A stretch of 64,000 nt of DNA from Amphiura filiformis (Eukaryota > Echinodermata > Ophiuroidea > Amphilepidida > Amphiuridae), in assembly GCF_039555335.1 (NCBI RefSeq), contig NC_092647.1, forward strand, positions 13,478,094-13,542,093. Direction: 5' to 3'. The position numbers and the translations under genes were made by a program. The notes below the pieces were generated by a model. The model was not told the DNA's origin. It made no database searches and worked only from the letters and a program-made list of their open reading frames with translations. Of the stretch, positions 47,577-60,483 are shown piece by piece; position 1 is the stretch's first letter, and each line of letters starts with the position of its first letter.

Positions 47577-50500
47577 ATGATAATCCCGAATTATGAGCTC
47601 AAATAATTAATCACCGTTTATAATATCATTATACTGTTTCATTGTGGTGTGGTTGATCATAATTCAACATAAAACAAAATAAGTACATTAACCGCACACT
47701 ACTTTGCTCCCAATCATATTAATATTTGCAAGTAATAACGTCTATAGGGCAGGCAAAATGAATCTGAGTATGAATAGTATCATGAATAATAATTTATTGT
47801 TGATTTGTATAGCACCCATGGTCAGTAATGACATGCTAGAGTAGGCTTTATTACGACCACGGGGATAATATATTTCAACTGTCAGCGCCAAGTCTTGAAC
47901 TTCTTAATTTGTTTTCTCGTTAAACTATTACTGTAATTACCATCATTGTCTCATAAATTAAACACATTATAAAAATGGTGATGAAATAATCGTATCGATT
48001 TCGTTTATTGCGACTATTGGCACTTTCTATAGGCTATATGATTGGCACGATTGGGAAGCTTAGATACGGGATCTTAGACGTGATGAAGTACGATATTATG
48101 CTGAAATGTAGCACTATAATAACGGGCTCTAATTAGCCCAGAGAGGTTGCGTCACGCGCTTTCCGCTCGGTTCAGTCCTCCGTTCTAGCCTCTCGCTAGG
48201 TTAGTATTATTTAGTGGTGCTCGGTGGCGAGAGCCACAAACTGCGGCGAGCCAAAAGAATCAAATAGGCCTATAGTAATGATGTAGTAGTTAGGATACGC
48301 ACAGTTGGTGCATTACGTCCCGGGTTCAATTCCCGGTGATGACAAATTGCCGAGGTATTGATTGGAAAAAGTACTGTGTAAAATGAACCACGATAGTATG
48401 AAGCCACACTATACGAAGCCACACTATACATGTAGGCAATGAACGAATGATTGATTGATTGATTGATTGAATTAATGAATGAATCAATGAATCAATCATT
48501 CAATCAAAATAGGCTACATGCCCCATACATGTATACGTAGTTTATAGTTCAAAACTGGTAGCACAATAGATATACATACAGATACTCTGAATAGACCTAT
48601 TAAAATAATTGATAGCAATCGTATTCAATACCCGCGCAATTAATAAAAAGGGTCATTTATCATGTTTATCACCAAAACATGAAATACACGCGGACTTTGC
48701 AGGAATCGTGTTAGGAGAGACAATTTCAGTAAATCTTTCTGCATGAGGTTGACAGTTCTAACAAGCCCATAAAATAAAACGATACAATACAATCAACTTT
48801 TGAAATTACGTAATTCGTTGGCACGTGGCTAAAAATGGAACATCCTTTTGTGGTATTGCGGCGTCTAATGGATTGAATTGAAACATCAGTGCGATGTGTG
48901 AATCGGTCTTCACTAGAATCGGTCTTCACTGTCAAGACTTGGTTCAAATGGTAGGCTATATATAACGCAATACTACCCCGCCCCATATAGTTAAATAGGT
49001 CTTCTACCGGTATACCAGTGAACGTGGTGTTAGGCCCTAAATTGAATTGAATACATTTATACTGGCTTCAAAATTAAGAAAATTTGAACATATTGTTTTG
49101 TGTACAAATTTCTATTCGTTCATGCCGACGCGGGGCGCGCTTTCGGAATTTGCGATTTTCGGGTCTTTTTAACAATGTGCATAATTTAGGGCCTATAGTG
49201 GCCTATTAGCCTCTGGAATGGTGGTTTTTTTCTTTTCTATTTTTCCTTTTTTTTTTTTTTTTTTTTTTGCTTCTCGGTTTATTTTTTTTTTATTCATGTG
49301 TCTTCATATCCTGTCCACAAAATGACCAATAGCCTATATCATATGCCTACACCCTGCAGGAACACGGTGCGCGACGCGGCCTGCTTTGGACCGTCAACTC
49401 GTAACGGATTTGCATGAGCGACATGAGGCTTCTCAGCCTCATTTCCGTATGATGGAGATTGGGGCGAAGTACTGGCGCACCATACTAAGATTTTATATCA
49501 GCATCTGACAGCGTGCCCACCTTTATCGTTTCGCCGGTGTAGCACCAAAATCACATGATGCCTAAATCCCGGGATTTCGGCAGAGCTTGAGTTCGGGTTA
49601 ATGTAGGGTACGGTTATGGTTAGTGTTAGGTTTAGGGTTACTCTTAGGGTTAGTGTTGACTGGGGTAGCAGTCCTGTGATTTCGAAGCTGCTGAAAACCT
49701 GAGCAGGATTTCGGCAACAAATGTCTGTCAAAATCCCGGGATTTCGTCACTCCCATGATTTCGGCGCAACACCGGACAGAATAGTTGACGAGCCCAATTC
49801 TTTAATTTCCATCCACCATGCCCACTGAAACTCATGTCTTTCTACATGTTTGCGCCCGGTGCTCCAACCAAATATCGCCGTCTCTCGCGAGAAATCACTG
49901 CAGAAAAAAATGCTGGAAAATCTCCAGACAGTCGCAAAGGGACCCACTCATGATTACGAGTTGGAAGATTTATTTCCATTTGTCTACACTCCCTCATTAT
50001 ATACATGATGAAAATGATTGAACAGAAAACTCATAGGTAATTCGAGAATTTCCCGAATTGGTCGTATATTCATATTTTGAAATCTGAAGAGGTCATGGGA
50101 AGCATGGAAACGGATCAATTTCAAAAATTAGTACACTATACCTTTAGCCACGAAGCTAATCATGGCGATTGTGATATCAAATCAGAGCCAAAATATATCC
50201 ACATGTTAGTTACGGTTTATTGCCATAGCTCATAGAGAAAATGAATCATTACTATCGTTACGTACAAACAAATATTACATGTAATTCTCTTCACGCGGGT
50301 GTCGACTGCAGACGACATGTTTCAAAAAAAAAATTAAATTCAAAAATTTCAGAATTATAAATTTTCATTACCATATTTGGAATCAGCATGAACAATGCAT
50401 TATAATGAGTACAAACAAGCCTAGTATTGGTTCAGTAGTTCTTTAAGATAGCTCTTGATATTTTGAGAAAATATTTCAAAACTTGAACTTTTTCCGTTGA

Positions 50501-51471
50501 AGCGCATGGCTACAGCATTAGTATTTCTTATCTGTATAATTCATATCATACTGGTTCAATCTCTGAGAATGTGGATTTGTTGTCTATTCATGTGATCCGA
50601 ACCTCTTTTCATGCAAAAGCAAAATAGTTCACATAGTTCTCTTGAAAGTCGACACAAACCAGACCAAAAATATCAGTCCAGATTTGAGCGTTTGTTTTTT
50701 CTGGGGCACAAAATGTGAAAGGATCGCGAGGATCGGCCAGTAAATCACGGTATTGCTAATGGAAACGCTGTCAACGTGGGACGCTAGCTAAACCAGAAGC
50801 GGTCGGCCTTTTGAGAGAATCATCTCCTAAATTTCCATTTTTTCCTCCCTTGACTTTTCAGAACTGTCAAAGAAAGTAGGATTTATGTGCAGTGAGAGAA
50901 ATGAACTGCCAACAATCGGCACGCCGCACGGGAAAAACTTCAAGATATCTGGAGCCAAAGAGAGATGAGCTTCTTTGATTTCTGACACCGCTCCGTGCTC
51001 CTGATGCCCACTATCATCAGTCCTGATCATTAACAAACTCTTCGTCATGACGACTCAGAAAGTTTAGGGGATGTACATTAATTAAGACGGTGTAAATGGT
51101 GTACCTCGGGAGTGAATACTGCGAGTGGCAGAGGGTCAGAACGAAAGTGGGGCATGCAATGATTTTTTTGGCACAACATTTTGAGACAACGTTTTAATAT
51201 TATGCACTACAACATGTACCACACCGTTCGAAGTCGAAACAGTTCTTTTTACTTTAAAGTACATGTTAAAGGGGTGCTTATTAGTTTCAAAGCTATACTG
51301 TGTGAAGAAATCAAACTAAACACCCGTCCGTTTGCTATCTACTGAAGATAGCAACGGTGAGTGAAATCATAGCGCGGACGTACATGACGCTAAACGCAAA
51401 CCTAATGGATCGATATAATTGGTTCTATACCTTCATGTAAGGATTTATATCACGAATTCTATTAAGGGGTA
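47577..51471. other. Gene-free intergenic DNA between the two Hox genes
   Basis: 48285-48345 has a tRNA-like B box (GGGTTCAATTCCCGG). 48450-48505 is a GATT/AATC simple repeat. 49246-49268 is a T run. 49560-49760 repeats AATCCCGGGATTTCG at both ends. A 73-codon minus frame at 50827-51048 is more GC-rich than its surroundings but is unrecognised. No gene is supported. Confidence 0.5.
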
Positions 51472-51475
51472 CTAC

Positions 51476-51826
51476 ACCCCCTCAATAAATTAGTGACTAT
51501 TTTTGCATTTTCTCAAAAACTAATAACACCCTGGTAACAAAAGTTATGTATATTATAGGGGCAAGGAATCCAATTACTACACTGGAATTTCAGTGACCCA
51601 AGACAAGCGGTTCGATACTTGTGATAGAAAATGAGGTATACCACTAGGATGTACCCCATTTCCTATCATATTTACTGAACCGCTTGTCTTGGTTCACTGA
51701 AATTTCAGTGTAGTAATTGGATTCCTTGCCCCAATAATATACATAACTTTTGTTACCAGTGTGTTATTATTTTTTGAGAAAAATACAAAAATAGTCATAA
51801 ATTTACCACAGGGGTGTAGTACCCCC
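51476..51826. mobile_element. TTAA-flanked foldback MITE, family E, copy 1
   Basis: TTAA at 51472-51475 and 51827-51830. Starts GGGGTACTACACCCC; the arms are about 150 bp and include ATTATAGGGGCAAGGAATCC and ATTACTACACTGGAATTTCA. Copies are at 54932-55283 and about 56140-56480. Confidence 0.88.
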
Positions 51827-52222
51827 TTAAAATGATTGGTTTTAGGGTTATATAGTTTAGGGTTTTGTTTGGGTTAAGTGTTAGAGATATAAACATTTCG
51901 TGATACTTAAATGAATGATGAAATGAAATTAAATGACGGTAACACCAATACAATAGCTGTAGATATACATTTGTATCTTCTGATTTGAGCAAGGCACTTA
52001 AAAAAAAAAAAGCTTCAACCCCTATTCCAGATACTGTATGTTTATTTTGGCGGGTGACAATCATATTGTTAATATGAAAAGAATGCAGCAAGGCACTATT
52101 ATAAAGAAATTACATGCAGTGGAAACAACGTCCCTGATAACTCAAAATGCTTTGCAAGTTTATACGATAAAAGACATGATCTAAAATCTGAGGCCATGAC
52201 AAATTTGTTTTTACAATGTTAA

Positions 52223-53538
52223 AGGAGTATTTCGTGATCCTAGCATCCTCTTTTCGCCAGCGTTAGCTGGCTATGATCTAATTCGGAGATCGTCTTTGTT
52301 TGCTAAAAAGAGATTACGGGGTACTAGCATTGGTTTGAATTACTTTGCGGAACTTTTTATGGTGAAAATATATAATAGACCTGTTATTGGATTTGTAAGA
52401 AAAAGAAAGTATGTTTTGCCGTTTCAACGAATGAAAACGAGTGAGAATTTCAAAAGTTATGGTTTGAAGGAAATATGACATTAAAAGTTCATGCCAGGCC
52501 TATAATAGTTTCCACAGCATATCAACGAAAGAAAATTATAGAATCCTTGTTATCAGGCGTTCTTAGATTTACATTTGCAGACCTCCTGGAGATCAGCACA
52601 GCATGAGATGTGAGTGTATTGATAACATGATTAAAACCTTTATGGACGTAAAAGTCAAAGTAAAAATATCCTATATCCTGTATCGTTTTATGGATAAAAA
52701 TGACTCAAAATGTCATTTATGAAATAATTTATCTTAAACATCAGTTTTGTCTTTTGAACGGGAAAAATTCGATGCAATTTCAGGGCCTATTTTCGATATG
52801 GGTATAATTTATACACATGTAGGCCTATTATAATTGAACAATATCAGTCTTTATACATTTTATAATGTGCTATATTAAGTATAAATTGCGAATTAATATA
52901 AAATTAATGTGCATGTATAAGGCAAGTAGGATGGCAGTTTTTAGCCAATTAACTAAAAACTGCATTTCTTTATATTAATAATGAGCTAAGGGTAGCCTAA
53001 AAGGCAGAGAAGACAAAAAGACAGAACAATTTGGAGTAATTAATTGACAGGAAGTTATAGGAGTTGTTTGGTTTGCTGTTTCTGTGTGCATGTTCTCATC
53101 ATTGATGGTTTGGTGGACTGTCATGAAACATGATGGATCATAAAAAGAGTGATCCTAAAAATGCCACCACCCAAACTTATTACAAGGCATCTTCTGCATT
53201 GAAGCTGGCTTTCCCTTTAAAGGGAATTTTTATTATGACATTTTTCAGTAGATATCCACGAAAAAGCTTATTTCCAAAATTTCAGTTGATTCCGATTTTG
53301 CGTTTGCGAGTGTTGCATGATTATGTGTATTACACTGCTCCATAGACAATGTGTTGTAATTTCGTTCTGGTGCACCAGAACGAAATTCAAATTTGGCGAT
53401 ATTTTTGCTAAACGAATTAATCTGCAAGAAATATTTGGTACATAAACATTATGTAGCCAGAGGTATCAAGTGGTGTAAAAATCTCAACTTTTTTTGGGAA
53501 AAGTGGGGGGATGAGGCAGTGGATCACGAAATGCCCCT
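52223..53538. mobile_element. 1.3-kb TTAA-flanked element, AGGAGTATTTCGTGATCC end
   Basis: TTAA at 52219-52222 and 53539-53542. Ends AGGAGTATTTCGTGATCC and GGATCACGAAATGCCCCT are inverted with mismatches. It contains a third copy of the 2209/3649 foldback arm at about 52990-53240 and a 30-bp perfect palindrome at 53358-53387 (AATTTCGTTCTGGTG and its complement). A 60-codon basic frame at 52296-52478 is unrecognised. Confidence 0.78.
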
Positions 53539-53542
53539 TTAA

Positions 53543-54927
53543 ACGAGGTCCTACCAAACTGACAACAAAATAATACTAATGCATGAGTCAAAAAGAATGT
53601 TGACCATACCCTCCTCAGGCCTTCACCATTTCATTGGTGGTGCGTCTCTTAAATCTTTGCCTTGCTAGTCAAAATCATATAGGGTGAATCTTGATTCAAT
53701 AATTTTTCAAATGCTGTAGTGAATCTTCAACCAAACAAAATATTCGCGAAGGTAAATGTTAGACTATTTGAACTAGATTGTTTAAAATACTTTAACATCA
53801 TAGAATAAAAACTCACAGATCACGGACCTAATGATCTTTTTCTGCCTAATATTTCTGGACAAAGGAGAATCTTAATACCTATATAAAAATAATTTTTGAA
53901 GAGTGTACCAAGGCATGCAAAGTGAAAGGGTTGGCGATGGTATAGTTCAAGATCCCCTTTCCCTTTGACTGCAGCATAAGCACTGCGGACATGGAGATCA
54001 TTGAGATGGCGGAGGAGTGCGGTGAATGAGTCAGTAAATTACTCTACCTTGATGACCTACCATCTTCGTCACTATTTTCCTCATCTCGTTTGCACGTCGA
54101 TTGATAGTATATGATTTGACGGGTCTGGCATTTGTGAAAACCTTTACTACCCACACACGTACATGCAGGTATGGGTTGTTTCTTCATAGTCTCGGGCTTG
54201 ACTGTATGTGGCTAGTACGAACATGTTATGATCGACGAGTGTCAGTCTCAGACCGACACAAACTGGCTGTGTAGGAGACTAGTAATTCTTCCCATCCCAA
54301 AACATGGACAAAGCCAAGGTAATTCCCGACAGTTTTCTGTTTTAGTTTTCTACATCTTGAAGCAGGTGCGTTTGCACAGACGATCAGATTTCTTGCATTT
54401 TGAATCTTCTACCTCTTCACACCATAAATCAGTCCACAACAGAGTGCGGGCCGAGGTCGCATTCTAACCTCGGAGAAATGTCATACTCCCGACATCACTT
54501 TTTGGCTGACCCAAAGCAGACGACGAGCGAACCTCAACATCATCATCCCTTGATCATGCAACCGTCTCTACATCGGGTTCGTATCAAAATCACGAAGGGT
54601 CACTTATTGTGCTGTGTAAGAGATTGTGTACTGCAACCGTCTCTACACCGGGTTCGTATCAAAATGTGCTGTGTAAGAGATTGTGTAAACGGGTGACGTA
54701 TATTCAAAGTATTTTAATTATAGTCCTACTAATTAGGTTTGAGGTTACGTTTCATATCATAAATGTAAGTATACAATATCATGAATATACATGCCTGTAC
54801 GCTACGCATGTACTTTGTGAAAGTTAATTCCTGGGGGTAAGATAAAGTAAACAAAACATTTGAAAACAACTGACAAATCGTACACCCCATTTTCATATTA
54901 AATCAATTCTTAGTGAAATTTCATCCG
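53543..54927. other. Gene-free intergenic DNA
   Basis: ACCGTCTCTACACCGGGTTC-type words with TGCTGTGTAAGAGATTGTGT are duplicated at about 54560-54700, a roughly 70-bp imperfect direct repeat. Short frames here are unassigned. Confidence 0.45.
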
Positions 54928-54931
54928 TTAA

Positions 54932-55283
54932 GGGGGTACTACACCCCTAGCCAATTTTGTGCCTATTTTTGCCTTTTTCTCAAAAATGATTGCGCTTTGG
55001 TGACAAGTAAGATATGTATATTATAGGGGCAAGAACTACAACTACTGCACTGAAAATTCAGCAACTCAAGGCAAGTAGTTATTGATTTATTGATCAAATA
55101 TTGGTTTTCCCTCATTTTTGACTGTAACTCCACAACTGTTGTCTGTGCTGAAACAAAATTTCCAGTGCAGTAGTTGTAGTTCTTGCCCCTATAATATACA
55201 TATCTTACTTGTCACCAATGCGCTATAATTTTTGAGAAAAATGCAAAAATAGGCACAAAATTGGCCAGGGGTGTAGTACCCAC
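54932..55283. mobile_element. TTAA-flanked foldback MITE, family E, copy 2
   Basis: TTAA at 54928-54931 and 55284-55287. Same ends as 51476-51826 but a distinct subtype: CTACTGCACTGAAAATTCAG instead of the ACTACACTGGAATTTCA version. Confidence 0.88.
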
Positions 55284-55287
55284 TTAA

Positions 55288-56139
55288 ATTATCTTGATAT
55301 TCAAGTAGTGAGCATACGAATAATTTTACAATCTTTGAGTATAATTATTTTGAAAGTCCGGCCCTGAAATTTGGCTACGGTGTTCCATATACATGTATAA
55401 TTAGCCAGCCTCGAGCCAATTATTTTTACCGTCATGCTAATTTGCATAATTGATTAACTTTTTTTCTCTCCCTCTTTATTATGTAGCACGATTTGCGCCC
55501 TCATGGTTTATCAGAGACTTTTATCAAGATACAGCCATGAGAGCGCTATACTGTTAAATCAGCTGGCTTGAAATGCAGTGTTTATAAAACAAAGTAGCCC
55601 AGCTGCAGGGGCGCACACACAGGGTCTACAACACAAGCAATTTTTACTAAAAAGTAGGCCTATTTTGAATTATTTGGTCCATCCGATTATCTTTCTCCCT
55701 GGGTGCTTATCACAAGCTCCCCGTTCTGACATGTGGTTTAATATGGACCACTCAGTCTACTCTTTCTGAATATGAAATAAAGCAAAACCATGACTTTAAA
55801 CTTGTTCAAGACTTTTATTTCTCAAAAAATGCACAAAATGAACCACTAAGAACAACATTTTACTTTCAATACAAGTAATATACAGGTGTTAATAACAGCA
55901 ATATGACTATGAACAATGATATAAACACACATTGTGCAATTTCTGTGAATTTAAAACTACCATGGCTACTATATCTCATTCCAATATACGGCGGCAAAAT
56001 GACCTGTACATTTTTTTTGGGATGTAATTTTTTTATAGGATTAGGAGGCTCCGTCCGATCAAGGTAACTTTTAATAGGACAATGATGTGAAACGTGTATT
56101 TTCAGATTACTGAAAATAACACGATGTTGGGTAAAATTT
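55288..56139. other. Gene-free intergenic DNA
   Basis: No gene or clear repeat is recognised here. Confidence 0.4.
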
Positions 56140-56480
56140 ACTCCAAAGATACACCCCTTGATAAATTTGTGACTATTTTTGCATTTTTTCTCAAAAACTA
56201 ATAACACAGTGGTAACAAAAGTTATGTATATTATAGGGGCAACGTATCCAATTACTACACTGGAATTTCAGTGACTCAAGACAAGTAGTTAATTGATTTT
56301 TTGATCAAATATTGGGTTTCCCTCATTTTTGACTGTAACTCCACAACTGTTGTCTGTGCTGAAACAAAATTTCCAGTGCAGTAGTTGCAGTCCTTGCCAT
56401 GATACATTACTAGTCACCATTGTGCTATAATTTTTGAGAAAAATGCAAAAATAGGCACAAAATTGGCCAGGGGTGTAACT
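56140..56480. mobile_element. Foldback MITE, family E, mosaic copy 3
   Basis: Left half (to about 56282) matches copy 1 (51476); right half matches copy 2 (54932), including CTCATTTTTGACTGTAACTC. The outermost ends and TTAA sites are degraded. Confidence 0.75.
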
Positions 56481-57652
56481 ATAATTTAGTGGCCTCCAAA
56501 AACTGTCATCCAAGAACCACAGATATCGGACCAAGCAACCTGCCCAGAAGGAAAAAAAAATAAAACGGAATACCGATTTCAAGGTAATTAGAGATGATCA
56601 CAAAATCGAAAAAAAAAACTGATTTACTTTAATGTCAACTTATGATGTTGTAATACTAAATTTACAATGTTCCACAAAACAAAGTTCTCCCAACAATTTA
56701 AGCATAGACCTTAAACTTGCAAAAAAGTGTTACCCCACATACGTAATTATGGTAACGTGCACCAAAACAACTCGCTATAAATCTGTAGGCTACTAATCTT
56801 GTGATATGATAATGTCCTAATATTAAACGTCAAAAACTTAGAATTACAGTTACCTGAAGTTGTTCATAAATCAGTTCACATGGTAAATTAATGATATAGA
56901 CTTTACATACATCATGTACAGCAGTTTGTACATGAGGGAATTTTTAAGTCATTGGAGCCCGACGACATTTGGAGCCTGCTGTAGAAGGAAGATTGGCCTA
57001 TATTGGGTGCTGGACTTTGTGGATGATGGCGCTATTTCAGTTTCAATTGCTGATCAGGTGTGTTGATCACATTCAGTTCAAATGGACATGGGACTCGAAC
57101 TCTCGCTTGGAACACAGACCTTTCTTTCTAGGGTCTGTGCGTGGACTATCTTAAAAATTGTCTATAGCATGTATAGTGTGCATGTTTGTCCACATAAATT
57201 TGACTGTACAAAAGAATTACAACCGGGATTCCGACCACAAAGTTTGTAAATGGCAGAAACCTCTGAATCGGTGACGTGACTTCTGCTGACGAAAGCTGAA
57301 CATAGACATTCATGCAGCTCATGTAAACGGTGCACTCGATCGTTGAATCCTTATAAATCATCTGCCGATTCCTAATGATACGGTATGACATAATATTGAG
57401 TTGTTTGGTATAATTAGCACCGGGCAAACATATAAATTAATTTAAAACAGTAGATCAGTAGGACATTTCATCAGCAACAGTCTTTGCGTCGAAACACATC
57501 CCTATCGTCAGATATGCTATGCGAAACAAGCGACGATCTTCTCTGTTAAAACGGATTCCTCACGTACTGCAATAACGCACAGAAGACACTGAAATTCTAA
57601 CATCTGTATACTTGTAACTATCACAGATAAGACAAGATCTCATTGTTTTCTG
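56481..57652. other. Gene-free DNA 3' of the posterior Hox exon
   Basis: Would contain the 3' UTR if the transcript extends past the minisatellite. No polyadenylation signal is convincing. No other gene. Confidence 0.4.
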
Positions 57653-58095
57653 ATGTTCAAGCTGCGATCACAAAATAATCATGTATACCTCAAAGAGCAT
57701 GATGTGAACGGTTTCTTGTTCAAGCTGCGATCACAAAATAATCATGTATAGGCCTACCTCAAAGCGCACGATGTGAACGGTTTCTTGTTCAAGCTGCGAT
57801 CACAAAATAATCATGTATAGGCCTACCTCAAAGCGCACGATGTGAACGGTTTCTTGTTCAAGCTGCGATCACAAAATAATCATTTATACATCAAAGAGCA
57901 TGATGTGAACGGTTTCTTGTTCAAGCTGCGATCACAAAATAATCATTTATACCTCAAAGAGCATGATGTGAACGGTTTCTTGTTCATGCCGCGATCACAA
58001 AATAATCATGTATACCTCAAATCCACGGTTTCTTGTTCAAGCTGCGATCACAAAATAATCACGTATTACCTCAAAGAGCATGATGTGAACGGTTC
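57653..58095. repeat. 63-bp minisatellite overlapping the posterior Hox stop codon
   Basis: About seven units built from CAAAGAGCATGATGTGAACG, GTTTCTTGTTCAAGCTGCGA and TCACAAAATAATCATGTATA. Two units carry an extra GGCCTAC (70 bp), and the one near 58020 lost about 20 bp. The rightmost unit contains the last codons and TGA of the posterior Hox gene (58071-58095). The 63-bp period, a multiple of three, creates a 121-codon open frame on the plus strand that is an artefact. Confidence 0.93.
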
Positions 58096-58324
58096 ATCTT
58101 TTTTATTTTTTTCCTTCTATTTTGAAACCAAATTTTCACCTGTCTCTCCGTCAGACTCAAAAGTCTCGCTATTTCTACTCTTCTATCTCGCGTTAAGTAC
58201 ATGTTGAAGAGAAATTCCTTTTCTAGTTCAAGAGTTTGAAATTTGGTGTACGGACATCGTTTCTTTCTCCCTGATGTTGCTGATAACCACGTTGGGGGAT
58301 CAAGTTTGTTGTTGTTTTCGATAT
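58071..58324 (-). CDS. Hox9/10: Posterior Hox gene, homeobox exon (Hox9/10 type)
   Basis: This is the last exon of an Abdominal-B-class Hox transcription factor. It opens after an AG at 58325-58326 preceded by a pyrimidine-rich tract (phase 1) and reads [12 protein letters not shown], then [18 protein letters not shown], which is the hallmark junction of Hox9/Hox10 proteins. The homeodomain continues [39 protein letters not shown] and [10 protein letters not shown]48, F49, Q50, N51 and R53 are present. Positions 54 and 56, normally Met-Lys-Met or Met-Lys-Leu in this class, read Lys-Lys-Ile here. The protein ends six residues later (RSHHAL, TGA at 58071-58073). The final codons lie inside the last unit of a 63-bp minisatellite. 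Features of both Hox9 and Hox10 fit the single ambulacrarian Hox9/10 gene. No exon 1 is recognisable between here and 64000, so the gene is partial in this window. Confidence 0.93.
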
Positions 58325-60235
58325 CTGTAAAAGAGAAAAGAGAAGAACAAAATTAGGTAAAATCAGTTGTAGGCCTATGCTAATTTGACGAACACCATCA
58401 AACACAAAACGTTTCACAGAAACCAATTTTTCTTATTATTGAGGGGGGGGCTGATTTTGAAAAGGTGGACCTTTTTCCGGGGGGTGATTTTGTGGACCTT
58501 CGGCCTTCCTCCCAAAATCTGGCAGCGTTTGCTGAGACACAGACTTTCGGCGAGGTCATTTTTTCGCCTAACTGATATTTGAATGAAGTCATCGTATGGG
58601 GCAAATAGACCTATACACAATTGACAAATTCTGGTTCAAATTTTAGTGCAAATTGAGAACAGACGAAGTATAATTTGGCAAAGTTAATTTGTAAACGTTC
58701 AAAATATGCACTGATTAAACAATTTGATGCATCAATTGAAAATTATAATCGTAGACCTCTCCGTGACCTGTTCGGCCAGGCATGCATAGCGAAAGCGTTG
58801 TGGAATATTAATAATTATGATGGAATCAAAAATCCTGTGATACGACCGAAAATATGATACGAGATGATCAATTAATGTATTATGATATGAGGCGATGATT
58901 ATGACGCACTAAAAATTGCACATGATTGACACAATGAAATACCGTAACCCAAGACCCTACGAGCCTTTTCAGCATAATGAGTTTGGTCTAATTATTTGAA
59001 AAGCACAACTTCAATTTATAGGCTGACATCGGCAGTTTTGTCATAAATTATCACTTGCGGGTTTGTTTCCAAAGAGGAGATAAGCTGAGTGATTAACATA
59101 TCATCCCAATAAATCTTAACTCGAATTTGCACTATCTCCCACCCCTCCATCAGATCAAAGGCCTTGCACTTTTCGGATGACGGTAGTATCGATTTATGAT
59201 GGCTATCGGAACAAGATTTCCCTCAAATTTTCGGGGCCTGCGACTGCGAGACTTTTCAGTTTCCGGAATACGTTGGAGGAAGGGAGGGTAATTTTTGAAC
59301 ACGCCATTTCTTCAGGACAGACAATCGGGCGTTACCCTGATCGGAACCAACTCAGTCTTTAATCATGGGTCATCTGTCCTACATTTTGCAGAGTGGATCT
59401 TTGTTTTTGTCTTGCGGTGATTTTGAACCCGTGACCTCTCGTACCAACGACAAAAACCTTAACCAGTGTGCCACGCTGCTTCATATAGGCCTACCCCAAA
59501 ACTAACTGATATTTATAATTTTAAAATATCATGCATGTAAACACCAGAATACCATTGTGGTTCTTGAGATATTTGATGGTAGGCCAATTTGCTGCCTTTA
59601 CTGAAGAACCACAACACCTCAAGCATGGTACCCAAATAATATTCCCACATTATTACACATGCGCGGTACCAACTATCATTGCGAGCAAGAAAAAAAAATC
59701 ATAAATTAAAATCAGAACCCCGCAATTGTCAAGTAAACTGAACAGAATAATCTCCCGTTACAAACGATCGTCAATCATGTCAAAAATATAACTTAAGTTC
59801 AATTACGCCGAATTAAATGCAGGTAAACATTTTGACCCGATGTGACCCTTCTGACATTCCACATTCAAAGTTTTCAAAAGATTTTGATATCTACAAACAT
59901 GTGCAAATCTCTCACCCTCTCCCAAGCTTGAACTTCATCGTGTATTTCATTATAAGACGGTAACCTTTTGAATACCGTTAAGGTCGGACTATCGTTTAGC
60001 TTGGCGTAATTTATGTATTTGCCGCATCTGCCGACGTCGAAACAAAACCAGAGTCCACCCTGGGACTCCCTTGTCAGGTCACTTTGAGGTCACATGCTTG
60101 AATTCTTTCCAAAAAATAGGTAGCTCTTGTGAAACTTCTTTTTGAAATTCAGATGCAAACAATTACAATGTGAAACTTGAAATTGGTCGATGTATATTAA
60201 AAGGGGTTACATTTTAATTTAGCAAAACATTTTTT
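58325..60235 (-). other. Probable intron of the posterior Hox gene, proximal part
   Basis: DNA immediately upstream of the posterior homeobox exon, presumably intronic if exon 1 lies further up. It holds a tRNA-derived SINE at about 59310-59490 and otherwise no recognisable exon. A GC-richer block at 58440-58560 is open in several frames on both strands but matches no family I know. Confidence 0.5.
59310..59490 (-). mobile_element. tRNA-derived SINE, family S2, copy 2
   Basis: Matches 10850-11040 through CAATCGGGCG, CCTGATCGGAACCAACT and the tRNA-like end with CAGTGTGCCACGCTG. Same orientation as copy 1. Confidence 0.7.
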
Positions 60236-60395
60236 CGTGAAAAATATAATGTTTTAAGCCAATTCAATTTAGCCTAATTATAATGTCAATCTGATTAACA
60301 TCAATTGGTTTTATCCGTGAAAAATATATGTTTTAAGCCAATTCAATTTAGCCTAATTATAATGTCAATCTGATTAACATCAATTGGTTTTATGG
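60236..60395 (+). repeat. 80-bp tandem duplication
   Basis: Two nearly identical units; each contains GTTTTAAGCCAATTCAATTT and ATAATGTCAATCTGATTAAC. Likely recent because only a few bases differ. Confidence 0.9.
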
Positions 60396-60483
60396 TATGA
60401 GATAATTAATTAGACCAAAAATTCTTCCATTCGCCCCTTATTATGATATTCCCAATAATAAGTAGGATTAAAAATCATAACAT

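Noticed and set aside
57842..58207. 121-codon plus-strand open frame
   Set aside because: It is the 63-bp minisatellite read in one frame; the period is a multiple of three, so it stays open by construction. It overlaps the posterior Hox exon in antisense.
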